Below, piece by piece: positions 43,360 to 52,538 of a stretch of 64,000 nt of DNA. Source of the stretch: an uncultured Rhizobiaceae bacterium (GTDB lineage: Bacteria > Pseudomonadota > Alphaproteobacteria > Rhizobiales > Rhizobiaceae); contig CAMYMG010000036.1 of the NCBI GenBank assembly GCA_947259295.1, forward strand, positions 1 to 64,000, in the 5' to 3' direction. How positions within the stretch are numbered: position 1 is the first letter of the stretch; each line of letters begins with the position of its first letter. The position numbers and the translations under genes are program-made. The notes under the pieces were generated by a model. It was not told the DNA's origin and searched no databases. It worked only from the letters and a program-made list of their open reading frames with translations.

Positions 43360-44487
43360 TTGGTTTCAGCGTTCAACACGAAGCAGATCGGCCACGTGGA
43401 CTGCCCCGGCGGCGGCCAGGTCTGGATCGACGGCAACATCCTCTATATCGGCCACATGCGGCCGCCGAGCGGCACGACGGTGGTCGACATATCCGACCCC
43501 CGCAACCCGAAGAAGATCGCCACCATCGACGTCCCGCCGGGCTGGCACTCGCACAAGGTGCGCGCCCAGGACGGCCTGATGATCATCAACCACGAGCGCT
43601 TCGGCAGCGAGGGCCCGCCCGATTTCGGCGGCGGCCTGGCGATTTACGACACCTCGCGACCGGCCGAGCCGAAGCTGATCTCCAAGTGGATGACCGGCGG
43701 CAAGGGCGTCCACCGCTACGATTATGACGGCCGCTACGCCTACATCTCGCCGACCGCCGACGGCTATGTCGGCAACATCGTCATGATCCTCGACCTGATC
43801 GACCCGGCCAACCCGGTCGAAGTGGGCCGCTGGTGGATACCCGGCCAGCACACCGGCGGCGGCGAGGAATATCCCTGGCACGACTATGTCACGCCGCGCT
43901 GCCACCATCCGCTGCGCATGGGCGACCGGCTATATGTCAGCTACTGGCACCACGGCCTGTTCATCCTCAACATTTCCGACATGTCGAAGCCGCACGCCAT
44001 CGCGCATGTCAATTCGAGCCCGAGCTTTCCGCACCCGACGCACACCTGCCTGCCGATCCCGCAGGATCTCAAGGGCCGCCGCATCATGGTGGTCGCCGAC
44101 GAGGACGTCGCCAAGCTGCGCCCCTCGGCGCCAGCCTTCAGCTGGATCTACGACATCACCGACGAGACCAACCCGCTGCCGATCTCGACCTTCCAGGTTC
44201 CCGGCATCGATCTCGACGGAGCGCCGCAGCCGCCCATGACTGGCTGCCACCAGCCGTCCGAGCGCTTCAAGGGCTCGATCATCCCCTTCGCCTGGTTCGC
44301 GCAGGGCCTGCGCCTCGTCGACATCGCCGATCCCTTCGCGCCGAAGGAAGTCGGGCATTACGTGCCTGATGCCCCGGCCGGCGCCGAGCGGTCATCGTCC
44401 AACGACGTCACCATCGACGATCGCGGCATCGTCTACCTGATCGACCGCGTGCGCGGCGTCGACATTATCGAAACCAGTGTTCTGTAG
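43360..44487 (+). CDS. LVIVD-repeat beta-propeller protein
   Basis: Repeated TVVDISDPRNPKKIATI, LAIYDTSRPAEPKLISKW, LDLIDPANPVEVGRW, LNISDMSKPHAIAH, LVDIADPFAPKEVGHY; TTG start. Confidence 0.82.
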   Translation: MVSAFNTKQIGHVDCPGGGQVWIDGNILYIGHMRPPSGTTVVDISDPRNPKKIATIDVPPGWHSHKVRAQDGLMIINHERFGSEGPPDFGGGLAIYDTSRPAEPKLISKWMTGGKGVHRYDYDGRYAYISPTADGYVGNIVMILDLIDPANPVEVGRWWIPGQHTGGGEEYPWHDYVTPRCHHPLRMGDRLYVSYWHHGLFILNISDMSKPHAIAHVNSSPSFPHPTHTCLPIPQDLKGRRIMVVADEDVAKLRPSAPAFSWIYDITDETNPLPISTFQVPGIDLDGAPQPPMTGCHQPSERFKGSIIPFAWFAQGLRLVDIADPFAPKEVGHYVPDAPAGAERSSSNDVTIDDRGIVYLIDRVRGVDIIETSVL

Positions 44488-44496
44488 GAGCCGGCC

Positions 44497-44904
44497 TTGA
44501 GCGACAGCACGCGGAAATCAGCCACCCACTACGCCATCGGCAACAAGAACCCCAACCTGCCCTTTCACCCTGCGGTGCGGGCCGGCGACTTCATCTTCGT
44601 CTCCGGCCAGGTGCCCAAGGACGAGAACAACAACATGATCAGCGGCACCATCGAGGAAGAGACGCTGGCCACGCTGAAGACCATCGAGCGCGTCATCGCG
44701 CACGAGGGCGCGACACTCTCGGACGTGGTCCGCATCACCACGTACCTGGAGGACACGCGCGATTTCGGACGCTACAACCGGGCCTTCCTCGAAGGCATCG
44801 GCGACGCCGTCCTGGCGCGCACCACTGTCGAGGCAAAGGCCGTCATCAACACCAAGATCGAGATGGACGCCATCGTCTACAAGCCGCTGCCGGCAGCCGA
44901 ATAG
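44497..44904 (+). CDS. RidA/YjgF-family protein
   Basis: AVRAGDFIFVSGQVPKDENNNMISGTIEEETLATLKTIERVIAHEGATLSDVVRITTYLED...RTTVEAKAV; TTG start. Confidence 0.9.
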   Translation: MSDSTRKSATHYAIGNKNPNLPFHPAVRAGDFIFVSGQVPKDENNNMISGTIEEETLATLKTIERVIAHEGATLSDVVRITTYLEDTRDFGRYNRAFLEGIGDAVLARTTVEAKAVINTKIEMDAIVYKPLPAAE

Positions 44905-44932
44905 CCGGGCGCAACCGAGGAGAGGATTACAC

Positions 44933-45553
44933 ATGTACAAACTGTTGGGACGCCAGACATCGGGCAACGTCCAGAAGGTTCTCTTCATGCTCGAAGAGAT
45001 CGGCGCCAATTACGAGCGCGAGGACTACGGCCGCCTGTTCGAGAACACACAGACGGCCGAGTACAAGGCGCTGAACCCGACTTCGAAAGTGCCGACGCTG
45101 ATCGATGGCGATACCGTCATCTGGGAGTCGAACACCATCCTGCGCTATCTCTCGGCCTCCAACGGCAACGCGCTGAACGGCGCGACGCCGGCCGAGAAGA
45201 CCGAGATCGAGCGCTGGATGGATTTCCTGCTCGCAGCAGTCAATCCCGGCTACATGACCGCCTTCAAGGGCGCCAAGCTAACGCCCGAGGAGCAGACGCC
45301 CGAGTACAAGGATGGCGTCAAGGATCTCGCCGCGCAGCTGCAGATCATCGATACCCATCTCGCGGGCAAGGATTATCTGGCGCTCGGCAAGCTGACCATC
45401 GCCGACATTGCCTGCGCGCCGATCCTCAAGCGGTGCGTCGACTTCAAGATCGGCCGTCCGGCCATGCCGAACCTCGAGCGTTGGGTCGCTGCGATGGCCA
45501 AGCGTCCGGCTTTCCAGGCAGCGACCGCTCCGGCGGCGACCAAGGCCGCCTGA
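44933..45553 (+). CDS. Glutathione S-transferase family protein
   Basis: MYKLLGRQTSGNVQKVLFMLEEIGANYE...NPTSKVPTLIDGDTVIWESNTILRYLS. Confidence 0.9.
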   Translation: MYKLLGRQTSGNVQKVLFMLEEIGANYEREDYGRLFENTQTAEYKALNPTSKVPTLIDGDTVIWESNTILRYLSASNGNALNGATPAEKTEIERWMDFLLAAVNPGYMTAFKGAKLTPEEQTPEYKDGVKDLAAQLQIIDTHLAGKDYLALGKLTIADIACAPILKRCVDFKIGRPAMPNLERWVAAMAKRPAFQAATAPAATKAA

Positions 45554-46482
45554 TGATCGAGCGGGTCGCCCTCATCGGCCTCGGGACGATGGGTCCCGGC
45601 ATCGCGGCGCGCCTCGCGCGCGGCGGGCTCGACGTGGCGGCCTACGACATCCAACCCGCAGCGATCGAGAAGGCCGGCGCGATGCTCGCCATCGCCGGCG
45701 GCGTGCTCGACCGGCTGGGCATCGAGGCGCCTTCGGATGGCACCGGCAGCGTGCGTTTTGCCGAGTCGCTGGCCGATGCGGTCGACGGTGCGGACCTCGT
45801 CATCGAGAACGTGCCCGAAAACATCGACATGAAGGCCGAGACGTACCGCGCCATCGACAGGCTGGTCGGCGCATCGGTGATCGTGGCCTCGGACACCTCG
45901 GGCATTCCGATCACCAAATTGCAGGCGCATATCTCGCATCCCGAACGCATGGTCGGCATGCACTGGTCGAACCCGCCGCACATCGTGCCGATGATCGAGG
46001 TGATCGCCGGCGAGCAGACAGCGCCCGAAACGGTCGCCACGATCCGCGACCTGATCCGCTCGATCGGCCTGCTGCCGGTGGTGGTCAAGAAGGACGTGCC
46101 GGGATTCGTCGAGAACCGCGTCCTCTACGCTCTGCTGCGCGAAGCCGTCGACCTCGTCGAGAGCGGCGTCATCGAGCCGAAGGATCTCGACACCTGCGTC
46201 TCCTGGGGCATCGGCTACAAGATCGCCGTCATCGGCCCGATGGCGCTGCTCGATATGGCCGGCCTCGATATCTACAAGTCCGTCTCCTCCTTCCTCAATG
46301 CCGACCTCGCCAACCGCGCCGACGTCGCGCCGATGGTCGAGGAGATGACCGCAGCCTCGCGCCTCGGCATCAAGTCGGGCGGCGGCATCTATTCGTACAC
46401 GCCCGAGGAAGCCGGTGCCCTGCAGGCGGAGCGCGCCCGCAAGCTCGTCGCCATCCGCCGCATTCTCGAAGACCGGGAGTGA
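45553..46482 (+). CDS. 3-hydroxyacyl-CoA dehydrogenase-fold protein, probable 5-formyl-3-hydroxy-2-methylpyridine-4-carboxylate dehydrogenase
   Basis: VALIGLGTMGPGIAARLARGGL...SDTSGIPITKLQAHISHPERMVGMHWSNPPHIVPMIEVIAGE...VKKDVPGFVENRVLYALLREAVDLVE, very close to the recalled M. loti FHMPC dehydrogenase. Confidence 0.78.
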   Translation: MIERVALIGLGTMGPGIAARLARGGLDVAAYDIQPAAIEKAGAMLAIAGGVLDRLGIEAPSDGTGSVRFAESLADAVDGADLVIENVPENIDMKAETYRAIDRLVGASVIVASDTSGIPITKLQAHISHPERMVGMHWSNPPHIVPMIEVIAGEQTAPETVATIRDLIRSIGLLPVVVKKDVPGFVENRVLYALLREAVDLVESGVIEPKDLDTCVSWGIGYKIAVIGPMALLDMAGLDIYKSVSSFLNADLANRADVAPMVEEMTAASRLGIKSGGGIYSYTPEEAGALQAERARKLVAIRRILEDRE

Positions 46483-46485
46483 GCA

Positions 46486-47040
46486 ATGCACGGTTCGGCT
46501 GAGCAGGTTCGGAACCGGGGCGATTTGATGCAAGGCCTGCTCGCCGCAGCGAATGCCGTCGCCGGCGCCGTTCACTGGGTGCTCGGCCTCGCCATGCTGA
46601 CCATCGTCGCGATCAACATTGTCAATGCCACGGGCCGCTATTTGCTCGGCTTCTCGATGACCGGCGCCGACGAGCTGATGGTCTACACCATGGTCTGGGT
46701 GGTGATGGCCGGCGCCGTCCTGTCGCTCGCCTCGCGCGACCATATCGGCGTCAATCTCGTTCCCTCCTACGCCACCGGCCGCACGCTGCACCTGCTGCAC
46801 GCGGTCCACGATCTTGCCGCTTTCTTCTCCTGCGCCCTGGCGACCTATGCCTCCTGGGGCTTCGTCACCCGCATCGCCGCCATCGGCCCGCGCAGCATGG
46901 GCCTCGGCCTGCCTATGGTCATCCCGCACGCCGCCCTCCTCGCCGGCTTCGCCGCGCTGACGCTGACCGCGCTGGCCCTGCTGCTGCGCGACGCCGATGC
47001 CTGGTCGCGCAGCGCGCCCTCGCCGGAGACTGGCCGATGA
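46486..47040 (+). CDS. TRAP transporter small permease (DctQ-like)
   Basis: Four-TM DctQ-like protein ahead of DctM. Confidence 0.88.
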   Translation: MHGSAEQVRNRGDLMQGLLAAANAVAGAVHWVLGLAMLTIVAINIVNATGRYLLGFSMTGADELMVYTMVWVVMAGAVLSLASRDHIGVNLVPSYATGRTLHLLHAVHDLAAFFSCALATYASWGFVTRIAAIGPRSMGLGLPMVIPHAALLAGFAALTLTALALLLRDADAWSRSAPSPETGR

Positions 47041-48308
47041 GCGCCGTGCTGACCGCCCTGCCCGCCGGGCTGCTCGTCCTCGGCACGCCGATATTCGTGG
47101 TGTTCCTGGCCGGTGTCGCTTGCGCCATCTTCTTCGTTCTGCCGACGCCGCCCATCGCGCTGCACCAGGTGCTGTTCGGCGGCCTCGACAACTATGCCCT
47201 GTTGGCCATCCCCTTCTTCATCTTCGCAGGCGAACTGATGGGTACGAGCGGCATCGCCGCGCGCCTAATCGCCTGGGTCCTGGCGCTGGTCGGCCGGGTG
47301 CCCGGCAGCCTCGGCGTCGCCACGGTCGGCGCCTCGACAATCATGGGCGCCATCTCGGGCTCCAGCGTGGCGGCGGTAGCAGCCCTCAGCAAGACGCTCT
47401 ATCCCGACCTCGAGCGCTCGGGCTACGGCAAGGCACGCTCGGCCGGCCTGCTCGCGTCCAGCGGCGCCATCGACATCGTCGTGCCGCCGAGCATCGCCAT
47501 GATCCTCTACGGGCTCGCCGCCGAGCAATCGATCCCACGGCTGTTCATGGCCGGCGTCCTCCCCGGCCTGCTGATCGCCCTGATGATGTGCGCCTTCGTC
47601 GTCGCCGTCGCGATCGTCCTGCGCATTCCGGTCGTCGGCCGTTTCGACGCCGCCGTCGCCTGGCGCGCCACCAGGCACGCCGCCGCCGCGCTGCTGATGC
47701 CCGTCTTCGTGCTCGGCGGCATCTACCAGGGCTGGTTCTCGCCGACCGAAGCCGGTGGCTTCGCCTGCCTCTATGCCATCGTCGTCGCCCGCTTCGTCTA
47801 TCGCACCATGGGCTGGGCCGACATTGTCCGCGCCGCCGGCAATGCCGCGATGCTGTCGGCCCGCATCCTGATCATCGTCGCGGTAGCCGGCGTCGTCACC
47901 TGGCTACTGACCACGCAGGGCGTGCCGCAGGCGGTGGTCGCCTGGATCGAGGCGCTGCAGCTCGACGCCTTCGCCTTCCTGCTCTCGGTCAACATCCTGC
48001 TTCTGGTCGTCGGCTGCTTCCTCGATCCGACCTCAGCCATCCTGGTGCTGGCGCCGCTGCTCGTTCCCCTCGCCGTGTCGGTCGGCGTCGATCCGATTCA
48101 TTTCGGCATCGTCATGACCGTCAATCTGGCGATCGGCATGTTTACGCCGCCCTTCGGCCTCAACCTCTTCGTCGTCCAGTCGGCGACGGGCCTGCCCGCG
48201 CACACGATCTACAGGGGCGTCCTGCCCTTCGTCGGCGTGCAGATCGCGGCCCTCATCATCATCACCTATGTGCCGGCGTTGTCGCTGGCGCTGGGGCAAT
48301 CGCTCTAA
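47037..48308 (+). CDS. TRAP transporter large permease (DctM-like)
   Basis: FFIFAGELMGTSGIAARL...GASTIMGAISGSSVAAVAAL...FLDPTSAILVLAPLL. Confidence 0.93.
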   Translation: MSAVLTALPAGLLVLGTPIFVVFLAGVACAIFFVLPTPPIALHQVLFGGLDNYALLAIPFFIFAGELMGTSGIAARLIAWVLALVGRVPGSLGVATVGASTIMGAISGSSVAAVAALSKTLYPDLERSGYGKARSAGLLASSGAIDIVVPPSIAMILYGLAAEQSIPRLFMAGVLPGLLIALMMCAFVVAVAIVLRIPVVGRFDAAVAWRATRHAAAALLMPVFVLGGIYQGWFSPTEAGGFACLYAIVVARFVYRTMGWADIVRAAGNAAMLSARILIIVAVAGVVTWLLTTQGVPQAVVAWIEALQLDAFAFLLSVNILLLVVGCFLDPTSAILVLAPLLVPLAVSVGVDPIHFGIVMTVNLAIGMFTPPFGLNLFVVQSATGLPAHTIYRGVLPFVGVQIAALIIITYVPALSLALGQSL

Positions 48309-48323
48309 GGAAAAGGGAACACG

Positions 48324-49337
48324 ATGATTTCAAGCATCCTCAAGGCCGCCGCAGTCTCCACCGCCCTTGCGCTGCTGCCGATGTCGGTCCTGCCGGCGGC
48401 TGCGCAGTCGACGATGAAGCTCGCCTCGGCGACCATCAACGACGTCCAGCACGAGTGGCAGAAGGTCTTTGCGGAGGAACTGAAGAACCGGGTCGGCGAC
48501 GCGGTGACGACCGAGATCTACCCGGCCAGCCAGCTCGGCGCCATTCCGCGCATGGCCGAAGGCGTGCTTCTCGGCACCATCGAGGCCTTCACCACGCCGA
48601 CCTCCTTCATGACCAATGTCGATCCGCGCTTCCAGGCATTCGACGTGCCGGGCCTCTTCAAGTCGCCTGAGGACGTCGACAACGCCATCCACGATCCCGA
48701 ATACCGCGGCCACATGGAGGAGATGTTCCTCGACAAGGGCCTGCGCATCATCGGCGCGATCTACAACAGCCCGACGGTCGTCTTCACCATGAAACCGGTG
48801 ACCACGCTCGATGGGCTGAAGGGCATGAAGATCCGCACCTTCGCCTCACCGATGCAGGTCAAGCCGATGGAACTGGTCGGCGCGACACCGCTGCCGCTCG
48901 CCCTCACCGAGGTTGTGCCGGCACTGGAATCGGGCGGCCTCGACGGCATGCTCGTAGGCATGCCGATCCTCACCGCGTTCAAGTACTACGACGTCGGCAA
49001 GAACATCACCGACCTGCGCTTCGCCGAGATCGTCTCGGTGACGGTCGTCAACGAGATGTGGTTCCAGTCGCAGACCGAAGAGGTCAGGAAGGCGATTGTC
49101 GAGGCCGGTCGCGCTGCCGAACAGGCGGTATTCCCCTGGGGCGTCGAGAATGTCGCCAAGACCTACAAGATCTGGACCGACAATGGCGGCGTCATCAACA
49201 CGCTGTCGGACGCCGATCAACAGAAGATGGACAGCGAGTTCCAGACGCTCGCTGCAGAACTGGTCGACGCCGATCCGGCGGTCAAGGAAGAATATGAGCG
49301 CCTGAAGGCGCTTGTCGAGGAGAAGGCGAAGAAGTGA
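48324..49337 (+). CDS. TRAP transporter substrate-binding protein (DctP-like)
   Basis: Signal peptide; QHEWQKVFAEELKNRVGDAVTTEIYPASQLGAIPRMAEGVLLGTIEAF. Confidence 0.93.
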   Translation: MISSILKAAAVSTALALLPMSVLPAAAQSTMKLASATINDVQHEWQKVFAEELKNRVGDAVTTEIYPASQLGAIPRMAEGVLLGTIEAFTTPTSFMTNVDPRFQAFDVPGLFKSPEDVDNAIHDPEYRGHMEEMFLDKGLRIIGAIYNSPTVVFTMKPVTTLDGLKGMKIRTFASPMQVKPMELVGATPLPLALTEVVPALESGGLDGMLVGMPILTAFKYYDVGKNITDLRFAEIVSVTVVNEMWFQSQTEEVRKAIVEAGRAAEQAVFPWGVENVAKTYKIWTDNGGVINTLSDADQQKMDSEFQTLAAELVDADPAVKEEYERLKALVEEKAKK

Positions 49338-49350
49338 GCCAGCGCGCCGC

Positions 49351-49770
49351 CTATCCGCAGCTCAGGCGATTGGCCGTGCCGCCACAGCTGACCGGCCGTT
49401 CGGTTGGCAGCGCCGTGCGCTCCAGCACGATCTGCGCACGGGTGGCGTATGCGCGGCCTTCGAAGCCGCACCACAGCCGCTCGACCGGCAGGTTCTCGCG
49501 CTTGTCGTTGAGCACGGAGTATGTCCCTGTTTCCGGCTCGAACCACAGCTCGATGCGGATCTCGGCGCCGGGGTCGACGGTCGCCAGCTCGACCGAATAC
49601 CAGTGCGCGATGTCGGCACTGCAGGCGATCGCCTCGCCGGCGTCATTGTTCAATGCCAGCGACACGGGCGACAGGCCGTCGGTTCCCCTGCGCACCTCGA
49701 CATGGTGCAACTCCACCGCATGCGCGGTGGAGACGGAAAGAACCATAGCAAAAACCAGATATCGGAGCAT
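49351..49770 (-). CDS. Small periplasmic hypothetical protein
   Basis: Signal peptide MLRYLVFAMVLSVSTAHA; about 120-aa mature domain; convergent with dctP-like gene. Confidence 0.7.
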   Translation of the reverse strand: MLRYLVFAMVLSVSTAHAVELHHVEVRRGTDGLSPVSLALNNDAGEAIACSADIAHWYSVELATVDPGAEIRIELWFEPETGTYSVLNDKRENLPVERLWCGFEGRAYATRAQIVLERTALPTERPVSCGGTANRLSCG

Positions 49771-49773
49771 TTG

Positions 49774-49800
49774 TGTAAGCCTCTTTCCTTAAGGCTTACA
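49774..49800. promoter_or_regulatory. 9-bp perfect inverted repeat in divergent promoter
   Basis: TGTAAGCCT-N9-AGGCTTACA between the hypothetical gene and the BMP SBP gene. Confidence 0.45.
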
Positions 49801-49869
49801 ATATACCTCGCGGAATGCGCAATAATAAAAAGAAGAATAAATCAATCGAGAAACAATGGAGAGGCTTCT

Positions 49870-50898
49870 ATGTTGAAACATCTTAAAAGCAGCGTCAGTG
49901 CCGTGCTGCTCGGCACCTTCGTCCTGGGTAGCGCCTATGCTGCCGAGGTCAAGTCCATCGCCATCCTGACGCCGGAAGAAGGAACCGACTACGGCTGGAA
50001 CCAGCAGGGGGTCGATGCTGCCAAGGCGGCGGCAGAGGCGGCCGGCGTCGAGGTCATCGTCGCCCAGGGTCTCGGCTACGGCGACGTTCGCCCGACGCTG
50101 CGCGAACTGGCCGGTGATGGCGCCAGCCTGATGATCGCCCACGCCTCCGGCTACAACACCGCGGCACCGGAAATCGCCAAGGAAATGAATGTCCCGGTGG
50201 CCATCGTCGATACGCCTGCCGGTCTCGAGAAGGGCCTCGTTGCTGACTATACGCTGAGCGGCCATGAAGGCGCCTATCTCGCCGGTCGTCTGGCCGCCAA
50301 GATGTCGCGTTCGAAGCAGGTCGGCATCGTCGTCTCCGGCGAGCCGCCCTCGTGGAACTCGCAGTCGGCCGCTTTCGCCCAGGGCGTCAAGGCCGAGAAC
50401 CCGGACGTCAAGGTGTCCTATGCCGTTATCGGACCCGCCGCCTACAGCGACGCGGCCGGCGGCAAGCGCGTCACCGAAAGCCTCATCGCTTCCGGCGCCG
50501 ACATCATCTTCGGCCAGGGCAACGGCTCGAGCTTCGGCATGCTGCAGGCGGTCGAGACGACCAAGGCCGGCGACGGCGGCAAGGTCTATTTCATCGACGT
50601 GATCGGCGACAAGACGCCGATCGACAAGGGCTTCCTGCTCTCGTCGGTGGTGTGGAACATCACCCCCGTCTACACGGCGATGATCGAGGATCTGAAGAAC
50701 GACAGCTTCGGCTCGAAGGGCTACGCGATCGGCCTCAAGGACGATTCGGTCAAGCTGCTCAAGACCGACGCCATCCCCGAGGACACCTGGAACGAGATTC
50801 AGGCGCTGCGCGAAGACATCATCTCCGGCAAGATCAAGGTCGAGCCGGTCTATGATGCCGCCGAAGTGCGGGCGCTGATGACCAACGTCAGCGAATAG
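49870..50898 (+). CDS. BMP-family (BmpA/PnrA-like) ABC transporter substrate-binding protein
   Basis: VKSIAILTPEEGTDYGWNQQGVDAAKAAAEAAGVEVIVAQGL...DIIFGQGNGSSFGMLQAV. Confidence 0.88.
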   Translation: MLKHLKSSVSAVLLGTFVLGSAYAAEVKSIAILTPEEGTDYGWNQQGVDAAKAAAEAAGVEVIVAQGLGYGDVRPTLRELAGDGASLMIAHASGYNTAAPEIAKEMNVPVAIVDTPAGLEKGLVADYTLSGHEGAYLAGRLAAKMSRSKQVGIVVSGEPPSWNSQSAAFAQGVKAENPDVKVSYAVIGPAAYSDAAGGKRVTESLIASGADIIFGQGNGSSFGMLQAVETTKAGDGGKVYFIDVIGDKTPIDKGFLLSSVVWNITPVYTAMIEDLKNDSFGSKGYAIGLKDDSVKLLKTDAIPEDTWNEIQALREDIISGKIKVEPVYDAAEVRALMTNVSE

Positions 50899-50907
50899 TC
50901 GATCATG

Positions 50908-50941
50908 GCGAGCCGGCGCGACTAACGCGGCGCCGGCTCGC
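50908..50941 (+). promoter_or_regulatory. Intra-operon hairpin after the SBP gene
   Basis: GCGAGCCGGCGC-N10-GCGCCGGCTCGC, 12-bp perfect stem. Confidence 0.65.
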
Positions 50942-50966
50942 ATCCTTTCGCTTGCCTGGAATTTTT

Positions 50967-52538
50967 ATGACCGGACCTTCTCCCTCGTCGATGATAGAGC
51001 CCCACGACATCGTGGTGCTCGAAGGCGTGACCAAGCGCTTTCCCGGCGTCGTCGCCAATGACAGCGTCGACCTCAGGATCCGCTCCGGCGAGGTCCACGT
51101 CCTGCTTGGCGAGAACGGCGCCGGCAAGTCGACGCTGATCGGCATGCTGTCGGGCCTGCAGCAGCCCGATGAGGGCCGCATCCTAGTCGACGGCAAGCCC
51201 ACCCCCATCACTTCGCCGCGCCATGCCCTGTCGCTCGGCATCGGCACGGTCTTCCAGCACATGATGCTGGTGCCCTCGCTGACCGTCGCGGAGAACCTGC
51301 TGCTCGGCGGCCCATGGTGGCAGCGCCCGAAAATCGGACAGCTCGAGGCGCGCGTCGCCGAGATCACCAGATCGCTCAACATCTCCGTCCGCCTGCATGC
51401 CAGGGTCTCCGAACTGTCGCTCGGCGAGCAGCAGCAGGTCGAGATTCTGCGCGCCATGGTGCGCAACAGCCGCCTGCTCATTCTCGACGAATCCACCTCC
51501 ATGCTCACCCCGCAGGGCATCGAGGAACTGGGCGCGCTGATGCGCCGCCTCGTCGAGCAGGGCCTGGCGATCGTCTTCATCACCCACAAGCTTAGGGAAG
51601 CGGCTGCCTTCGGCGATCGCATCTCGGTGCTGAAGCTCGGCCGCAAGGTCGGCGAGATTACTCCGCCGCGGCTGAAATTCCTCGGCGAGCAGGCCGCCAT
51701 TGCCGAGATCGTCGAGATGATGTTCGGCAGGCAGACCGACGACCCGGAAGAGGAACGCCATACTGGCACCTTCGCCAAGCTGGACGCCACGCCGCTGCTC
51801 CAAGTGCGCGATCTTTCCGTCGCCCCGAGGCCGGATTCGCCCGGGCTGTCCTCGGTATCCTTCGACATCCGACCCGGTGAGATTGTCGGCATTGCCGGCA
51901 TCGACGGCAACGGCCAGAAGCAGTTGGCCGAGGCGCTGTCGGGACAGCTGGCGACTTCCGGCGGTTCGGTCTCGCTCGACGGCCGGCCGATCGACGCCAT
52001 GGATGTCGGCCAGCGCCGCGCGGCGGGACTGCGCTACCTGACCGACGACCGGCTCGGCGAAGGCACGGTCGGCGCCTTTCCCGTCTCCATCAATTTCTTC
52101 CTCAAGCAGGTCGGCGAGGATCCCTTCTGGCGTCACGGGTTCGAGCGGCGCGGCGAAATCGACGCGCGCGCCGGCGAACTGGTGCGCGCCTACGACGTTC
52201 GCACGCCCAGCATCGGGACGCCGATCGGCCGGCTGTCGGGCGGCAACATCCAGAAGGTGCTGCTGGCGCGCGAACTGGCTGACGGCGCAAGGGTGGTGAT
52301 CTTCAACAAGCCCACCTATGGCCTCGACCTCGCCAACACCCTGGCGACCCGCCAGCGCATCCGCGACACCGCGGCGCGCGGCCTGGCGATCCTGCTGATC
52401 TCAACGGACCTCGAGGAACTTCTGAGCATGTGCGACCGCATCGCGGTCATCGCCAATGGGCGGCTCGTGGGCGATGTGCAGAACGAGGACGATGTCCGCA
52501 CCACGGTTGGCCGCATGATGGTTGGGGTGGCGGCATGA
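50967..52538 (+). CDS. Sugar/nucleoside-type ABC transporter double ATPase
   Basis: Two ABC domains: LLGENGAGKSTLIGMLSGLQQPDEG and GIAGIDGNGQKQLAEALSG. Confidence 0.93.
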   Translation: MTGPSPSSMIEPHDIVVLEGVTKRFPGVVANDSVDLRIRSGEVHVLLGENGAGKSTLIGMLSGLQQPDEGRILVDGKPTPITSPRHALSLGIGTVFQHMMLVPSLTVAENLLLGGPWWQRPKIGQLEARVAEITRSLNISVRLHARVSELSLGEQQQVEILRAMVRNSRLLILDESTSMLTPQGIEELGALMRRLVEQGLAIVFITHKLREAAAFGDRISVLKLGRKVGEITPPRLKFLGEQAAIAEIVEMMFGRQTDDPEEERHTGTFAKLDATPLLQVRDLSVAPRPDSPGLSSVSFDIRPGEIVGIAGIDGNGQKQLAEALSGQLATSGGSVSLDGRPIDAMDVGQRRAAGLRYLTDDRLGEGTVGAFPVSINFFLKQVGEDPFWRHGFERRGEIDARAGELVRAYDVRTPSIGTPIGRLSGGNIQKVLLARELADGARVVIFNKPTYGLDLANTLATRQRIRDTAARGLAILLISTDLEELLSMCDRIAVIANGRLVGDVQNEDDVRTTVGRMMVGVAA

